From Salvelinus alpinus (lineage: Eukaryota; Chordata; Actinopteri; Salmoniformes; Salmonidae), in assembly GCF_045679555.1 (NCBI RefSeq), contig NC_092094.1, positions 37,855,430 to 37,919,429 of the forward strand: 64,000 bases of DNA, written 5' to 3'. The notes under the pieces are model-generated. The model made no database searches and was not told where the DNA came from. It saw nothing but the letters and a program-made list of their open reading frames with translations. The position numbers and the translations under genes were made by a program. How positions within the stretch are numbered: the stretch's first letter is position 1; every line of letters starts with the position of its first letter. Of this stretch, positions 13,401-26,490 are shown one piece after another.

Positions 13401-14514
13401 GGGGTCAGTTAGGGGGCTATAACTGGGTTTGGGCGGGAGGGGGTCAGTTAGGGGGCTATAACTGGGTTTGGGCGGGAGGTGGTCAGTTAGGGGGCTATAA
13501 CTGGGTTTGGGCGGGAGGGGGTCAGTTAGGGGGCTATAACTGGGTTTGGGCGGGAGGTGGTCAGTTAGGGGGCTATAACTGGGTTTGGGCGGGAGAGGGT
13601 CAGTTAGGGGGCTATAACTGGGTTTGGGCGGGAGGGGGTCAGTTAGGGGGCTATAACTGGGTTTGGGCGGGAGAGGGTCAGTTAGGGGGCTATAACTGGG
13701 TTTGGGCGGGAGGGGATCAGTTAGGGGGCTATAACTGGGTTTGGGCGGGAGGGGGTCAGTTAGGGGGCTATAACTGGGTTTGGGCAGGAGGGAGTCAGTT
13801 AGGGGGCTATAACTGGGTTTGGGCGGGAGGGGGTCAGTTAGGGGGCTATAACTGGGTTTGGGCAGGAGGGGGTCAGTTAGGGGGCTATAACTGGGTTTGG
13901 GCGGGAGGAGGTCAGTTAGGGGGCTATAACTGGGTTTGGGCGGGAGGGGGTCAGTTAGGGGGCTATAACTGGGTTTGGGCGGGAGGGGTCAGTTAGGGGG
14001 CTATAACTGGGTTTGGGCGGGAGGAGGTCAGTTAGGGGGCTATAACTGGGTTTGGGCGGGAGGGGGTCAGTTAGGGGGCTATAACTGGGTTTGGGCGGGA
14101 GGGGGTCAGTTAGGGGGCTATAACTGGGTTTGGGCGGGAGGGGGTCAGTTAGGGGGCTATAACTGGGTTTGGGCGGGAGGGGGTCAGTTAGGGGGCTATA
14201 ACTGGGTTTGGGCGGGAGGTGGTCAGTTAGGTGGCTATAACTGGGTTTGGGCGGGAGGAGGTCAGTTAGGGGGCTATAACTGGGTTTGGGCGGGAGGGGG
14301 TCAGTTAGGGGGCTATAACTGGGTTTGGGCGGGAGGGGGTCAGTTAGGGGGCTATAACTGGGTTTGGGCGGGAGGGGGTCAGTTAGGGGGCTATAACTGG
14401 GTTTGGGCGGGAGGGGGTCAGTTAGGGGGCTATAACTGGGTTTGGGCGGGAGGGGGTCAGTTAGGGGGCTATAACTGGGTTTGGGCGGGAGGTGGTCAGT
14501 AAAAGGGCTATAAC
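10412..14514. repeat. 39-bp G-rich minisatellite, about 105 units (4.1 kb)
   Basis: The unit is GTCAGTTAGGGGGCTATAAC followed by TGGGTTTGGGCGGGAGGGG. Each + strand unit contains five G-runs, including GGGTTTGGGCGGGAGGGGG, a canonical intramolecular G-quadruplex motif with loops of 3, 1 and 1 nt. Variants sit mainly in the last G-run (GAGGGG, GAGAGG, GAAGTGG, GAGGAGG). A few 38-bp units lack one G (near 10675, 11155, 11220, 11331, 12620, 13095, 13250, 13348, 13981) and break the otherwise open frame. The frames encoding GQLGGYNWVWAGG repeats are not treated as genes. A longer-range duplication inside the array is described in the findings. Confidence 0.98.
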
Positions 14515-15012
<498 letters not shown>

Positions 15013-15539
15013 CGGGTTTGATCTCAACGATGAAGGATGTGTGTGTGCTCATAGATATGGATAGACTGATACTGCATCTAAAAAAAACAACTCAGCCCTG
15101 ATTAGGATTGCACACACTACTCCCGTAAAGGAACTGTGCTGACTCGACTCCCAGGGACTTCCTGCTTCTCCATATCTAGCGGAGCAGAGGGGAGGGAACA
15201 GATAGAGATACTGTGATAGGGGGAGGGGGAGATGGAGGCTGGGGGTTGGGTAGCCAGGTTGAGAAGCAGCTGTGGTTCAGTTGCTGTAGACAATGAATGT
15301 CCATCAGTACAGTCTGATAGGGTCCCTCCCTCCCATGGCTGGAGCCCCCGGCCGGCCCCTCTGGGTCCCTGCTGTAGAGGGCCAGGCTGACTGGCCCGGG
15401 CCTGGGAGGCCTTACTCACACACACACAAACTACACATCCACACACACACCATTACAAAAACACCCACACAGTACACATTCACATATCCACATCTAAGTC
15501 ATCTTCGGGGCAAAGGTGAAGTCACTCACACTGTGTAGT

Positions 15540-16705
15540 ATTGCATTACAGACTGTAGTGTGTCGGTATTCTGTCCTGTAGTTACCATTACAGACTGTAG
15601 TGTGTCGGTATTCTGTCCTGTAGTTACCATTACAGACTGTAGTGTGTCGGTATTCTGTCCTGTAGTTACCATTACAGACTGTAGTGTGTCGGTATTCTGT
15701 CCTGTAGTTACCATTACAGACTGTAGTGTGTCGGTATTCTGTCCTGTAGTTACCATTACAGACTGTAGTGTGTCGGTATTCTGTCCTACAGTTACCATTA
15801 CAGATTGTAGTGTGTGGGTATTCTACCCTGTAGTTACCATTGCCAGCGTTAGTGTGTGGGTATTCTACCCTGTAGTTACCATTGCCAGCGTTAGTGTGTG
15901 GGTAGTCTACCCTGTGGTTACCATTGCCAGCGTTAGTGTGTGGGTATTCTACCCTGTAGTTACCATTGCCAGCGTTAGTGTGTGGGCATTCTACCCTGTA
16001 GTTACCATTGCCAGCGTTAGTGTGTGGGTATCCTACCCTGTAGTTACCATTGCAGACTTAGTGTGTGGGTATTCTACCCTGTAGTTACCATTGCCAGCGT
16101 TAGTGTGTGGGTATTCTACCCTGTAGTTACCATTGCCAGCGTTAGTGTGTGGGTAGTCTACCCTGTAGTTACCATTGCCAGCGTTAGTGTGTGGGTATTC
16201 TACCCTGTAGTTACCATTGCCAGCGTTAGTGTGTGGGTATTCTACCCTGTAGTTACCATTGCCAGCGTTAGTGTGTGGGTATTCTACCCTGTAGTTACCA
16301 TTGCCAGCGTTAGTGTGTGGGTATTCTACCCTGTAGTTACCATTGCCAGCGTTAGTGTGTGGGTATTCTACCCTGTGGTTACCATTGCCAGCGTTAGTGT
16401 GTGGGTATTCTACCCTGTAATTACCATTGCCAGCGTTAGTGTGTGGGTATTCTACCCTGTGGTTACCATTGCCAGCGTTAGTGTGTGGGTAATCTACCCT
16501 GTAGTTACCATTGCCAGCGTTAGTGTGTGGGTATTCTACCCTGTAATTACCATTGCCAGCGTTAGTGTGTGGGTATTCTACCCTGTGGTTACCATTGCCA
16601 GCGTTAGTGTGTGGGTATTCTACCCTGTAATTACCATTGCCAGCGCTAGTGTGTGGGTATTCTACCCTGTAATTACCATTGCCAGCGCTAGTGTGTGGGC
16701 ACTGG
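15540..16705. repeat. 42-bp minisatellite with two subfamilies, about 28 units
   Basis: The first 6 or so units (15540-15790) are type A: ACAGACTGTAGTGTGTCGGT, then ATTCTGTCCTGTAGTTACCATT. The rest (about 15830-16705) are type B: GCCAGCGTTAGTGTGTGGGT, then ATTCTACCCTGTAGTTACCATT. Units around 15780-15830 are intermediate. A unit near 16050 inside the B block carries type A-like GCAGACTTAG and is 1 bp shorter. Long frames here are artefacts of a 3n period. Confidence 0.96.
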
Positions 16706-18533
16706 TACCTATTTAAGACCAGTTTGTTTAAGCCCATATGGTGGTTTGTGACTATGTTCCTGTTTTGCTCGTTAAGGTTGGGTGGGTGGGAGTGTACAGT
16801 ATGAATGGGCTATTGGTGAGGACGTGGTGGTAGAACTGGGCACCAGTGTGTTTGTCAATTCCTGCAGGTTGCTGACCTGCCAAGGGGGGGTTGCTGAGTC
16901 ACCAGGGGGGCACAGAGGCAGCTGTCACAGCCCAGCCAGAGGGCAAGGTGAGGGGAAAGGGGAGAGAGTAGTGCAGGGTAGGCAGCTGGCATGGTTTCAC
17001 AGACCTGGAGGTGAGAGGGGAGGAGAGGGGAACATGGGCATCTGTCTCTGTGTGTTTGTAACTTTGGACCGGAACCTGAAGACTCCCAACCTAGATGTAG
17101 CCCTGCCCAGAGCACAGCATTGTGGGGTTGTGGTGGAGGCTTATGGGAGGATGGGGGTCAGAGGGTCGAGTCAGGAGGGTGGAATCAGAACAGGGTTTTC
17201 GACTAGATAATATACAGCTTATGTCAGAACTTACACAGCAGGTTAGGATAATTAATGTAGCAGGTCAGGAGAATTAACGTAGCAGGTTAGGAGAATAATT
17301 TACTGTAAGGTTAGGAAAGGGGTTAGGGTTGGCTTAAATCCATCAACTTGACATGTTTTTAGGCATGACTTCAGAACAGCCATGATGACACAGCATGGTG
17401 ACTGCCTAGAAATACACACACATTACAGGGGGGTACCACATCATACTTACCCTGGAGACACAGAGAGAGAGAATCAGAGAGAGAGTCAGAGAGAGCTCAG
17501 GCCCTGAGTGGGATCTGTCATCCCCACATGCTCATGGTCACTGTGTGAATAATACACTCACACATCCACACACGTCCCAGACACTCAATAGCATAATTAG
17601 TACTGTGTTATATTAGTTGTTTCCTAGCATTCAGACGTGCATTCACTCACTCACACACACACACACACACACAGACACATTCACACAAACTAGCACCCAC
17701 GAGGTGTGTGAGGACAATGGTCCTCTGTGTGCGGGCTCACTGCCCTCTCTGCCCCCTGTGGCTGGGACTGCAGCCCTGCTCTCCTTCTTTCTCCTTCTCT
17801 CTGAAGTGCTTTTATTTTACTCTGAGAGCACCCAGATCTGCTGACGAGCCTTTGGCACGTGTCTAAATGAGGAGCCCTGTGCCAGTGGCTCAGCTGCGTC
17901 ATGCTTGTTGCCAGGCCCTGTGCCAAGGCTCTGCAAACAACCGTGTGCACAGCCTGAAAGAGACCGGCTATCCTCCACTCTCATCCGAGTATACTACTGT
18001 CCTGTTGTACCCCAACATGATTGCTATTGTCAAGTGCAAAACAAGGCCTCAGAAATATGGACGCCCACCCGTCATACTGTCCTGCTGTGTGATGTTGAGT
18101 GATTGAGCTCCAGTCCCTACATTCCTTCATCTGCTGTTTTTTTTCCTCAAATCTAAGGCGTTCCCTAAGAGCATGAATGTTGTGCAACTGCTCTTAAAGC
18201 TCAGAGACTCACAGAGAGACTGAGGGTGGCTGGGATGGATGGGATGGGAGGATGGATGGATGGGATGGGAGGACGGCTCAGCCTCAGGCCAGTTGGGGTT
18301 GGGCTGTAGAGGGGAGGAAGGGGAGGAGTGCCCCAGTGGAGTGGAGCTGACCTGGGATGGGGTCAGTGTCTCCCAGGGCTGGCCAGGGCAGGGACACCAC
18401 ACTGACCACAGGACAGTATACAGCACCACTCCTTGTGTGCTTTTCTAATATAATACTGTTGCTTAGACCACAGCAGAATGTTGGTCAAATCCATACTTAA
18501 CTTTGAGACTTTACAGTAGTTTACTGTGTCATC
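16706..18533. other. Non-coding interval, minor tandem repeat
   Basis: No gene recognised. About three imperfect 22-bp units (GCAGGTTAGGAGAATTAACGTA-like) lie at 17238-17300. Short CA tracts occur near 17650-17675, and GGATGGATGGGATGG repeats near 18235-18275. Confidence 0.4.
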
Positions 18534-18680
18534 TAGGCTGTATCACAACTGGCTGTGATTGGGAGTCCCATAGGACGGCGCACAATAGGCCCAGCGTCGT
18601 CCGGGTTTGGCCGGTGTAGGCCGTCATTGCAAATAATAATTTGTTCTTAACTGACTTGCCTTGTTAAATAAAGGTAAAAC
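18534..18680 (+). mobile_element. 5'-truncated tRNA-derived SINE
   Basis: This matches the 3' two thirds of the SINE at 45498-45715: GGCTGTATCAC, GATTGGGAGTCCCATAGG, CCCAGCGTCGTCCGGG, then GTTCTTAACTGACTTGCC and TTAAATAAAGG. The tRNA-like head with the A box is missing. Confidence 0.85.
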
Positions 18681-20516
<1,836 letters not shown>

Positions 20517-20812
20517 TTTATTATCACAGAGTCTGGGTAGTCTTGACTATAAACACATATCGTACATAACACATACTTTATTATCACAGAGTCTGGGTAG
20601 TCTTGACTATAAACACATATCGTACATAACACATACTTTATTATCACAGAGTCTGGGTAGTCTTGACTATAAACACATATCGTACATAACACATACTTTA
20701 TTATCACAGAGTCTGGGTAGTCTTGACTATAAACACATATCGTACATAACACCTACTTTATTATCACAGAGTCTGGCTAGTCTTGACTATAAACACATAG
20801 TGTACATAACGA
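20517..20812. repeat. 60-bp tandem repeat, about 5 units
   Basis: Each unit starts TTATTATCACAGAGTCTGGG. The first four units are virtually identical; the fifth has GGCTAG and ATAGTG changes. A 90-codon minus frame across it is only the repeat. Confidence 0.95.
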
Positions 20813-21158
20813 CCAGAGCCAAGGTAAAAGGCACATTTGAGCTGTGCTGTTGAGGAATATATGGAATGCTTATACAAAGCATTGTATTCACTTACCTGCA
20901 CTTATTTAAAGCATTTTTCAAAGACTGAGACGGACAGGGGCGTATCTAAATGGATGTCCGGTACCTCTGGGCATTTATGAGCAAATAATGTCTCAAAGAG
21001 AAGATCAGGATTGTTTTGGCTCTAGGAATCAACAGCTTCCAATGAATTGAATCCCAGTATTAACCCCCACCCCATCTCTCTCTCTCACACTCTCAATTCA
21101 ATTAAATTCAAGGGGCTCTATCTGCATGGGAAACATATGTCAACATTGCCAAAGCAAG

Positions 21159-21210
<52 letters not shown>

Positions 21211-21418
21211 CACCCGTCTTCACAAACACACTGATCCTCTGTGTGTTATCCCCTAAACCAGTCCCACCCTGCAGGCATCTACTGCCTCCCTCTGAGCAGG
21301 CAGCCTCCACCTCCCTCCAAACTTGTTGCACCACACATCTCTGTCTGTCTCTATTTTACTGTAAAAATAATTGTAGCTATTTTTCTTTCTCTTTTCCATT
21401 TCTCCATCCTCCCCCCTC
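20813..21418. other. Non-coding interval with repeat fragment and (CA)n
   Basis: No gene recognised. At about 21090-21160 a fragment reading AAGGGGCTCTATCTGCATGG and CAACATTGCCAAAGCAAG resembles a dispersed teleost repeat. It is followed by a (CA)n tract at about 21170-21213. Confidence 0.45.
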
Positions 21419-21822
21419 TGTATCATGACACTATGCAAGACCCAAATGCAGACACAGGAGGCAGATGGTTGGAGTTTAAGATGTTTAATAAATCCAAAGG
21501 GAATAGGCAAGAGAATGGTTGTGGACAGGCAAAAGGTCATAACCAGATCAGAGTCCAGGAGGTACAGAGTGGCAGGCAGGCTTGAGGTCAGGGCAGGCAG
21601 AAACAGAGTCCAGAACAGGCAAGGGTCAAAACTGGGAGGACTAGAAAAAGGAGAAAAGGCAAAGTAGGAAAACGGGAAAAACCGCTGGTAGGCTTGGACA
21701 TACAAGACGAACTGGCACAGAGAGACAGGAAACACAGGGATAAATACACTGGGGAAAATAAGCGACACCTGGAGGGGGTGGAGACAATAAAGAGGACAGG
21801 TGGAACAGATCAGGGCGTGACA
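21419..21822. mobile_element. Solo-LTR-like element (about 404 bp)
   Basis: It begins TGTATCATGACACTATGCAAG and ends GATCAGGGCGTGACA, i.e. TG...CA ends. Its layout resembles the cleaner solo LTR at 41150-41534 (TGTAATGAC... and ...GTCAGAACGTGACA). I could not find a convincing 5-bp target duplication here, so the boundaries are less certain. Confidence 0.55.
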
Positions 21823-22255
21823 CTGTCTATGGCCATTATGTCTATGATAAAGTAGATTAACTAGGTAGGTTAACTATGTAGCCTTACCCAACCGATAAAC
21901 CACTATGTTACCTCCAGCCTCCCTCCTCCCTGTGTGTCACTCTGTGCAAATTCTCTCTCCAAGACACCAGTGCCCACTCAACAGGCCATAAATCACTCCA
22001 ACACCACCTCAGCTCAACTCCACTCAATCTGCCCCCCTCCCCATCACTTTCCCCTCTCTCTCTAAACTACATGGTCTGGTTCCACTCAAGCCCAATAGGG
22101 TTTGTGTGAAGCAGTAAATCAGAGATCAGTTCACACACATCAAATCACTGATAATATGCTGTATGTAAACACTATATATAGCTAGAACAGATTTTCACTG
22201 ATATCACTTAGACCTTCCTCTTAAACCCAGTGCCCTGTTTTTTGTGAGAGTGGAT
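21823..22255. other. Non-coding interval
   Basis: No gene or element recognised. Confidence 0.4.
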
Positions 22256-23019
22256 AGTTGAGCAGCTCCACTGTATCGACAAACCATTTCTATATGGACC
22301 TCGCTTTGTGCACGGGGGCATTGTCATGCTGAAACTGGAAAGGGCCTTCCCCAAACTGTTGCCACAAAGTTGGAAGCACTGAATCGTCTAGAATGTCATT
22401 GTACGCTGTAGCGTTAAGATCCCTTTACTGGAACTAAGGGCCAAGCTCGAACTATGAGAAACAGCCCCAGACCATTATTCCTCCTCCACCAAACTTTACA
22501 GATGGCACTATGCATTGGGGCAGGTAGCGTGATTTATCAATCCAGAGAACTCGTTTCCACTGCTCCAATTATGGTGAGCTTTACACCACTCCAGCCGACG
22601 CTTTGCATTGCGCATGGTGATCTTAGGCTTGTGTGCGGTTGCTCGGCCACGGAAACGAATTTCATTAGTAACTGTAACTCCCGACGAGCAGTTATTGTGC
22701 TGACGTTGCTTCCAGAGGCAGTTTGGAACTCGGCAATGAGTGTTGCAACAGAGGACAGACAATTTTTCAGCACTCGGCGGTCCCGTTCTGTGAGCATGTG
22801 TGGCCTACTTCTTGGTCCTAGACGTTTCCACTTCACAATAACAGTTGACCAGGGTAGCTCTATCAGGGCAAAAATTTGACAAACTGACTTGACGGTGCCA
22901 CGCTGAAAGTCACTGAGCTCTTCAGTACGGGCCATTCACTGACCATGTTTATCTATGGAGATTGCATGGCTGTGTGCTCGTTTTTATACACCTGTCCACA
23001 TACTTTTGGCCATATAGTG
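22256..23019 (-). mobile_element. Tc1-like transposon, truncated, minus orientation
   Basis: The right end reads CACATACTTTTGGCCATATAGTG followed by TA, the terminus of the same family as the elements at 33736, 44449 and 47619. The minus strand encodes the transposase N-terminal part (MARTEELSDFQRGTVKSVCQ..., DRRVLKNCLSSVATLIAEFQ) at 22537-22935, with frame breaks after that. The C-terminal part and left end are missing. Confidence 0.85.
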
Positions 23020-23035
23020 TATGTCTGTATGTATA

Positions 23036-24641
23036 CAGTGCATTTGGAAAGTATTTAGACCCCTTGACTTTTTTAACGTTTTGTTACGTTACAACCTTAT
23101 TCTAAAATGGATGAAATAATTTTTTTCACTCATCAATCTACACACAATATCCCATAATGACAAAGCAAAAACAGGTTTTTAGATTATTTTGTAAATTTAT
23201 TACAACTAAAAAACTGAAATATCACATTTACATAAGTATTCAGACCCTTTACTCGGTACTTTGTTGAAGCACCTTTGGCAGCGATTACAGCCTTGAGTCT
23301 TCTTGGGTATGACGCTACAAGCTTGGTACACCTGTATTTGGGGAATTTCTCACATTCTTCTCTGCAGATCCTCTCAAGCTCTGTCAGGTTGGATGGGGAG
23401 CGTCGCTGCACAGCTAGTTTCAGGTCTCTCCAGAGATGTCCAATCGGGTTCAAGTCCGGGCTCTGGCTGGGCCACTCAAGAACATTCAGAGACTTGTCCC
23501 GAAGCCACTCCTGCATTGTCTTGGCTGTGTGCTTAGTGTCATTGTCCTGATGGAAGGAAAACCTTTGCCCCAGTCCGAGGTCCTGAGCGCTCTGGAGCAG
23601 GTTTTCATCAAGAAACTCTCTGTACTTTGCTCCATTCATCTTTCCCTCGATCCTGACTAGTCTCCCTGCCACTGAAACATATCCCCACAGCATGATGCTG
23701 CCACCACCATGCTTCACCGTAGGGATGGTGCCAGGTTTCCTCCAGACGTGACGCTTGGCATTCAGGACAAAGAGTTCAATCTTGGTTTCAACAGACCAGA
23801 GAATCTTGTTTCTCATGGTCAGAGTCCTGTAGATGCCTTTTGGCAAACTCCAAGTGAGCTGTCATGTGCCTTTCACTGAGAAGTGGATTCCGTCTGGCCA
23901 CTCAAGCATAAAGGCCTGATTGGTGGATTGCTGCAGAGATGGTTGTCCTTCTGGAAGGTTCTCCCATCCCCACAGAGGAACTCTGGAGCTCTGTCAGAGT
24001 GACCATCGGGTTCTTGGTCACCTCCCTGACCATGGCCCTTCTCCCCTGATTGCTCAGTTTGGCCGGGTGGCCAGCTCTCGGAAGAGTCTTGGTGATTCCA
24101 AACTTCTTCCATTTAAGAATGATGAAGGCCACCGTGTTCTTGGGGATCTTCAATGCTGAAGACATTTTTTGCTACACTTCCCCAGATCTGTGCCCCGACA
24201 CAATCCTGTCTCGGAGCTCTACGGACAATTCCTTCAACCTCATGGCTTGGTTTTTGCTCTGACATGCACTGTCAACTGTGGGACCTTATATAGACAGGTG
24301 TGTGCCTTTCCAAATCATGTCCAATCAATTGAATTTTCCACAAGTGGACTCCAAGCAAGTTGTAGAAACATCTCAAGGATGATCAATGGAAACAGGATGC
24401 ACCTGAGCTCAATTTCGAGTCTTATAGCAAAGGGTCTGAATACTTATGTAAATTAGGTATTTCTGATTTTTATTTGTAATAAATTTGCAAAGAAATCCAA
24501 AACCTGTTTTCTCTTTGTCATTATGGGGTATTTTGTGTAGATTGACAAGTATTTTTTTTATTTAATCCATTTTAGAATAAGGGTGTAATGTAATAAAATG
24601 TGGAAAAAGTGAAGCGGTCTGAATACTTTCCAAATGCACTG
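23036..24641 (-). mobile_element. Full-length Tc1-like transposon (1.6 kb), inactive
   Basis: Inverted ends CAGTGCATTTGGAAAGTATT and complement, flanked by TA at 23034-23035 and 24642-24643. The inner stretches resemble each other over about 190 bp. The minus strand carries the transposase in two pieces: the N-terminal DNA-binding region at about 23902-24260 and the catalytic region at 23184-23846. The first catalytic Asp is replaced (LWSVETKIELF instead of [11 protein letters not shown]) and the Glu is replaced (NPIGHLW instead of NPIEHLW). HQDNDTKH keeps the second Asp. With a frameshift as well, the copy is dead. Confidence 0.93.
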
Positions 24642-25339
24642 TACATAGTATATACTGTATTACCGCCTCAAAATAACCTGGGGGAAAGGGGGGGGGGTTG
24701 AGTGGAGCTGCTTTTCTCGTATGTCTGCATTATTGGCATCCCCCCAATAAAAACTGTGTGTTTAGCCTGATAGAGTCATGAATTTTCCTTCTGGAAGGAC
24801 CTGAGACAAACTGTTTAAATGTGTTATTGATGGCTAAAAGGACTGTATTGGTTGGGGGGAAGCTCTGTTTAAGTTGGCCGGTGGAGGGCAAAAAAGGTGG
24901 AGAGGTCCAAAATGATAAAAATATACCGTATGTATGCAGACATTCATCTTCTGTTTATTTTAAACTCACTGCCCCATGGTATATGGATTCTCAGAACCAC
25001 TTATGGTGCACATTTAAGTCCTTGGAAATGTTATATCACGCATAACCATGTGCATGTGCTGTGGTGCAGTTTTCACATTCATTCTTGTCCATGCATTATT
25101 TGTTATACTTGTAGCCTATGTGTCTTTGTCAAACACTGTGTTGTAGTGTAGTGTAGTGTGTATTAGGTGCAGCTTGTGTACTAGATCTATTCAGTTGATA
25201 GTTAAAGATTTCACTTTGCCTCTGACAAATTAAAGAACCACCCTGTGTAAATGGATTCATTGCTTTCAGAGAAGGTTGGAATGGGCTTAGTTTTCTCTAT
25301 ATCCCTTGTGTTCAGTGGAAAATGTGAACACTTTTTGTA
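24642..25339. other. Non-coding interval
   Basis: No gene or element recognised. Confidence 0.4.
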
Positions 25340-25347
25340 ATGGAACC

Positions 25348-26482
25348 TAGGGCTGGGCGGTATACCGTATTGTAATGAAACAGCTATATACCGGTATTTA
25401 TGCACAGACCGGTTAGGGTTTTTATTTTACCTTCTATACCGGTATTTTAATGTTGTGTTTGTTAAATGTAATGCGCCGTGTGTAACGTCCATTTTTATAG
25501 TTTACTCCGCTACTTGAGTCATCTCTCTCCACGCCGCTTTCCACACAGACCTAGCCCCACCCACTGTCACTCAAGGAGCGCATTTGTTGTTGCTTGACCA
25601 CGAGACACTTTCAAAGTCTGCATGGTCAATACAGCACATGCATCAGTGTTGACAACGATGTTGTTTCAACTTTGATCAATATAAATCCACAAGTGTTCTA
25701 CAATTACAATATTAGTTTGTGTTTCTTACATCTGCAAATAGCTAGTTTGTATTTTCTTAGCAAATTAAGCTAAATCGTGTTAGCCACTAATGCTAATCGC
25801 TAGCTAACTAGCTAATAAAAGTACTGAGTCAGAGCAAACGTAGCTAGCTAATACGGCCTGATACCAGTACTGGTGGAGGCTTAAATCAGCATGTTGTTTG
25901 TGCAGCGGTATCTTCTAAATCAAAGAGGAATAGACATGAATATGTGGCTATTTGAATAAAGATGTAATGTTGTCAAAGATTATAGGGTCTCCTAGGAAAC
26001 ACTGCACATTACTTTGGTTATTAACCTGTCACAATAACTCATCCATGGCATTTTCATTTGTTGTAATGTCAAACAACACTGTAATCAAAGTGCCCACTAT
26101 TATTTATATTCTTACTATATAATTATAATAAACATTGTATTTCCATGATTCCAAAAGTTCACCCAAGGGTTTTGATCTAAATCGCAATTGCAACATTTGG
26201 TTAAAAATAAGGCCTAGTATTTTTGCCCATATAGTGGCAGTGTGGAAATGATCTCATATGAGTGCAGGAAATACTTTTAGGTTGAAGTTGAATTGAACAG
26301 TATAAAACAATCAGAATGGAGAAAGACCCATTGAAATCACTGAGAATATGTGTTGCCACCCTAGGGTCACGTACTACTCATAAAGCAAATTTAGAACTTT
26401 TATTATAAAAAAAAACATAAAATACCATCAAAAATTTGAAAAATACCATGATATAATATTTTTGCCATCTCGCCCAGCCCTA
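25348..26482. mobile_element. hAT-type non-autonomous transposon (1,135 bp)
   Basis: Ends TAGGGCTGGGCGG and CGCCCAGCCCTA. A perfect 8-bp target duplication ATGGAACC flanks it at 25340-25347 and 26483-26490. The interior has paired ACCGGTAT-type repeats near the left end and CTAGCTAAC-rich sequence, and no transposase frame. Confidence 0.93.
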
Positions 26483-26490
26483 ATGGAACC

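Noticed and set aside
10355-14502. Gly/Trp/Tyr-rich repeat proteins (GQLGGYNWVWAGG), up to 435 codons
   Set aside because: Pure minisatellite translation. Frames end at 38-bp units, and variants are as often non-synonymous as silent.
15526-16737. Repeat proteins such as SVWVFYPVVTIA and its antisense
   Set aside because: 42-bp minisatellite translation on both strands.
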